A stretch of DNA of 7,000 nt from NCBI GenBank assembly GCA_946409855.1, contig CAMJXZ010000169.1, forward strand, positions 1-7,000, written 5' to 3'. The position numbers and the translations under genes were made by a program. Shown one piece after another: positions 5,613 through 7,000 of the stretch. The notes under the pieces were generated by a model. The model ran no database searches, had not been told where the DNA came from, and saw nothing but the letters and a program-made list of their open reading frames with translations. Source of the stretch: an uncultured Clostridia bacterium. Lineage in GTDB: Bacteria; Bacillota; Clostridia; Christensenellales; Aristaeellaceae. Every line of letters begins with the position of its first letter. The first letter of the stretch is position 1.

Positions 5613-6875
5613 TCAGTTGACTGTTCTGGTCTTGGGAAGTTCGAAAACGCCCTCGGTGGACTTCAGGATAAAGCCGAGCTCACCGTCCGCGGTGACGGGC
5701 ACCACATAGTAGCCGTCCATCTCATACTGCGCGTTATAGGCGGAACCGCCCACCAGCGTAAAGCCCAGCTTCCCTGCAGCGGGATCCGGCAGCTGCAGCA
5801 GCGGCACATCGACCGTGCAGTAGATCAGCATGGAACCGTCGCGCTCCGTCGCTTCCCAGATATCCAGGGTCTGGCCGTTGACGTACACCTTTTTCTGCGG
5901 CCAGTAGAAGAAGCCATTTTCAGCGGGAACCAGCACCACGGACACGGGAGACTTGGTAATGCTGTCGAAGGTTTCGGAGCTCAGATTGGGCGCGGTGTAG
6001 TAAGAAGTCGCCTGATTGACCTGCGCGATATACACCACGTTGGCCTTCGGTTCGGGAACCGGCGGAAGTTCCTGCGGGTTCGGGGCAGGCGTGCCTTCCG
6101 GAGCGGGCTCGGCAGGCGTATCCACCGTGTTGGGCACGGTGATGGTCTGCTGGGTGCTGGGCTGCGCGGTCGTGAGGACGGGCGCGCTGGTCGCCTGGCG
6201 CTTGGCGTCGCCTTCCAGCACATAGCCGTCCGTACCGTCTTCCAGCTTGATCTGGTAGTAGCCGTTGATCTGCTGGACAACGTTGTAGGGCCGCTCGCTC
6301 TGCAGCAGGGTCTTCACGGGCGCGCCGTCCAGGGGCAGCTCGAACACGTTGGCGTCTTCGTCGCTGACAATGGAACCGGTCAGCGCGATGCCCTTGATGC
6401 CGTCCACGGTATCCCGCTTATGAATGTAGCCGTCGCCGTAGCCGACCGTGAAGGCACGGTAGTAATCGCCCCAGATCTGGGTCACCAGGATCTGCGTGCC
6501 GGCGGGAATGGAACCCTTGCTGCCGGCGGCTTCCGTCCACAGCTTGTAAACCACTTTGTTGACGGAAGAAGTCAGGATATACGGATCCAGGTCTTTCTGC
6601 GTCGGCGCGACCCGCACCTGGCCGGTATACACATAGCCGTGCGCGCCTTCATAGGTCACTTCGGCGTATGCGGAACTCACGGGCTTCAGCTTCACCGGGG
6701 TGTAAGCGGGGATGGTGCCGACGTTCCCCTTCTGGTCGCCGGGGTTCGCGCGGATGTTCACCACATGCTCAAAATAGCCCAGGAATTCCGTTCCGTAGGC
6801 ATTCGTCGCGGCCTGCGCGCACAGCGGGGCAAGCGCCAGAGCGGCCGCCAGCAGCAGCACAAGAAAACGTTTCAT
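5613..6875 (-). CDS. Exported protein with five SH3-like repeats, function unknown
   Basis: The 420-residue product starts with a clear Sec signal peptide: MKR, a Leu/Ala-rich core to about residue 18, and AQA with likely cleavage after A22. The mature part consists of SH3b-like units. Unit 1 spans about 37-87 (VNIRANPG to GYVYTGQV), unit 2 about 107-154 (ending DGYIHKRD) and unit 3 about 174-222 (ending DGYVLEGD). A Pro/Thr/Glu-rich linker (about 224-278) follows, then the more diverged units 4 (about 279-341) and 5 (about 353-405, ending LGFILKS). No hydrolase, LysM, anchor or LPXTG motif is visible. Bacterial SH3 domains often bind peptidoglycan or cell-surface ligands, so a wall-associated role is plausible but unproven. 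ATG 6875 follows GGAGG (CCTCC on the plus strand, 6885-6889) at 9 nt. It is transcribed from its own promoter, convergent with the sbcDC unit. Confidence 0.85.
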   Translation of the reverse strand: MKRFLVLLLAAALALAPLCAQAATNAYGTEFLGYFEHVVNIRANPGDQKGNVGTIPAYTPVKLKPVSSAYAEVTYEGAHGYVYTGQVRVAPTQKDLDPYILTSSVNKVVYKLWTEAAGSKGSIPAGTQILVTQIWGDYYRAFTVGYGDGYIHKRDTVDGIKGIALTGSIVSDEDANVFELPLDGAPVKTLLQSERPYNVVQQINGYYQIKLEDGTDGYVLEGDAKRQATSAPVLTTAQPSTQQTITVPNTVDTPAEPAPEGTPAPNPQELPPVPEPKANVVYIAQVNQATSYYTAPNLSSETFDSITKSPVSVVLVPAENGFFYWPQKKVYVNGQTLDIWEATERDGSMLIYCTVDVPLLQLPDPAAGKLGFTLVGGSAYNAQYEMDGYYVVPVTADGELGFILKSTEGVFELPKTRTVN

Positions 6876-6913
6876 TGGAAAGCGCCTCCGTTCAAAGAGT
6901 TGATGCTTATGGT

Positions 6914-6942
6914 ATTTTATCAGATATTTGATGATCCTGCAA
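6914..6942 (-). promoter_or_regulatory. Extended -10 promoter of the SH3-repeat protein gene
   Basis: On the minus strand, TTGCAG (6937-6942) and TAAAAT (6914-6919) are separated by 17 bp. TGA directly precedes the -10, which supplies the extended -10 TG. The -35 is a weak match (3 of 6) and the -10 a strong one (5 of 6). Transcription would start near 6907, giving a leader of about 32 nt with the GGAGG ribosome binding site in it. Positions 6943-7000 hold no gene that I can support. Confidence 0.65.
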
Positions 6943-7000
6943 GTCTAAAACAGCCTGTTCCCGTAAACAATTGAAGAACAAATTCCCATATCAGCCGATC

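Noticed and set aside
6804..6875. A lipoprotein signal in the SH3-repeat protein because of C19
   Set aside because: The residues before the Cys are A-P-L. A lipobox needs a small residue (A, G or S) directly before Cys, so ordinary signal peptidase cleavage at AQA is more likely.
5610..6974. A 454-codon open frame on the plus strand opposite the SH3-repeat gene
   Set aside because: It is fully antisense to a gene with a signal peptide, ribosome binding site, promoter and repeat domains. Its His/Arg/Gly-rich product has no recognisable domain. Long antisense frames are common in G+C-rich coding DNA.

Overview
The window looks like a high-G+C member of the Firmicutes, most likely a gut or rumen Clostridia relative. 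This rests on strong GGAGG ribosome binding sites, the rplT-terminator-sbcD-sbcC layout, a Clostridia-style SbcC zinc hook, an exported protein made only of SH3-like repeats, and an intergenic palindrome of a type I associate with gut Clostridia. The assignment is an inference from style and gene content, not from a database match.

Layout: (1) 1-107, the 3' end of rplT (ribosomal protein L20), closed by a strong rho-independent terminator at 140-190. (2) 192-5258, a probable plus-strand transcription unit. It starts at an extended -10 promoter and carries sbcD (291-1412), sbcC (1409-4039, overlapping sbcD by 4 nt) and, after a 55-nt gap without a terminator, a cytoplasmic-looking class C beta-lactamase/EstB-type serine hydrolase (4095-5258). 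SbcD and SbcC together form the Rad50/Mre11-like nuclease that opens DNA hairpins and processes double-strand ends. (3) 5259-5519, a compact MITE-like element with 27-bp imperfect terminal inverted repeats. It carries a REP-like folded core, a perfect 10-bp hairpin and a 30-codon open frame. (4) 5551-5597, a 19-bp perfect hairpin between convergent genes. (5) 5613-6875, minus strand, an exported protein with five SH3-like repeats and a Pro/Thr-rich linker, with its own extended -10 promoter at 6914-6942.

Most of the window is ordinary housekeeping and accessory content. No new defence or metabolic system is visible. The best candidate for something undescribed is the 261-bp element at 5259-5519. 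Removing it in silico brings the serine hydrolase stop codon to about 30 nt from the shared terminator, as expected if it inserted between two convergent genes. The second item worth attention is the secreted SH3-repeat protein, which has no visible enzymatic domain.
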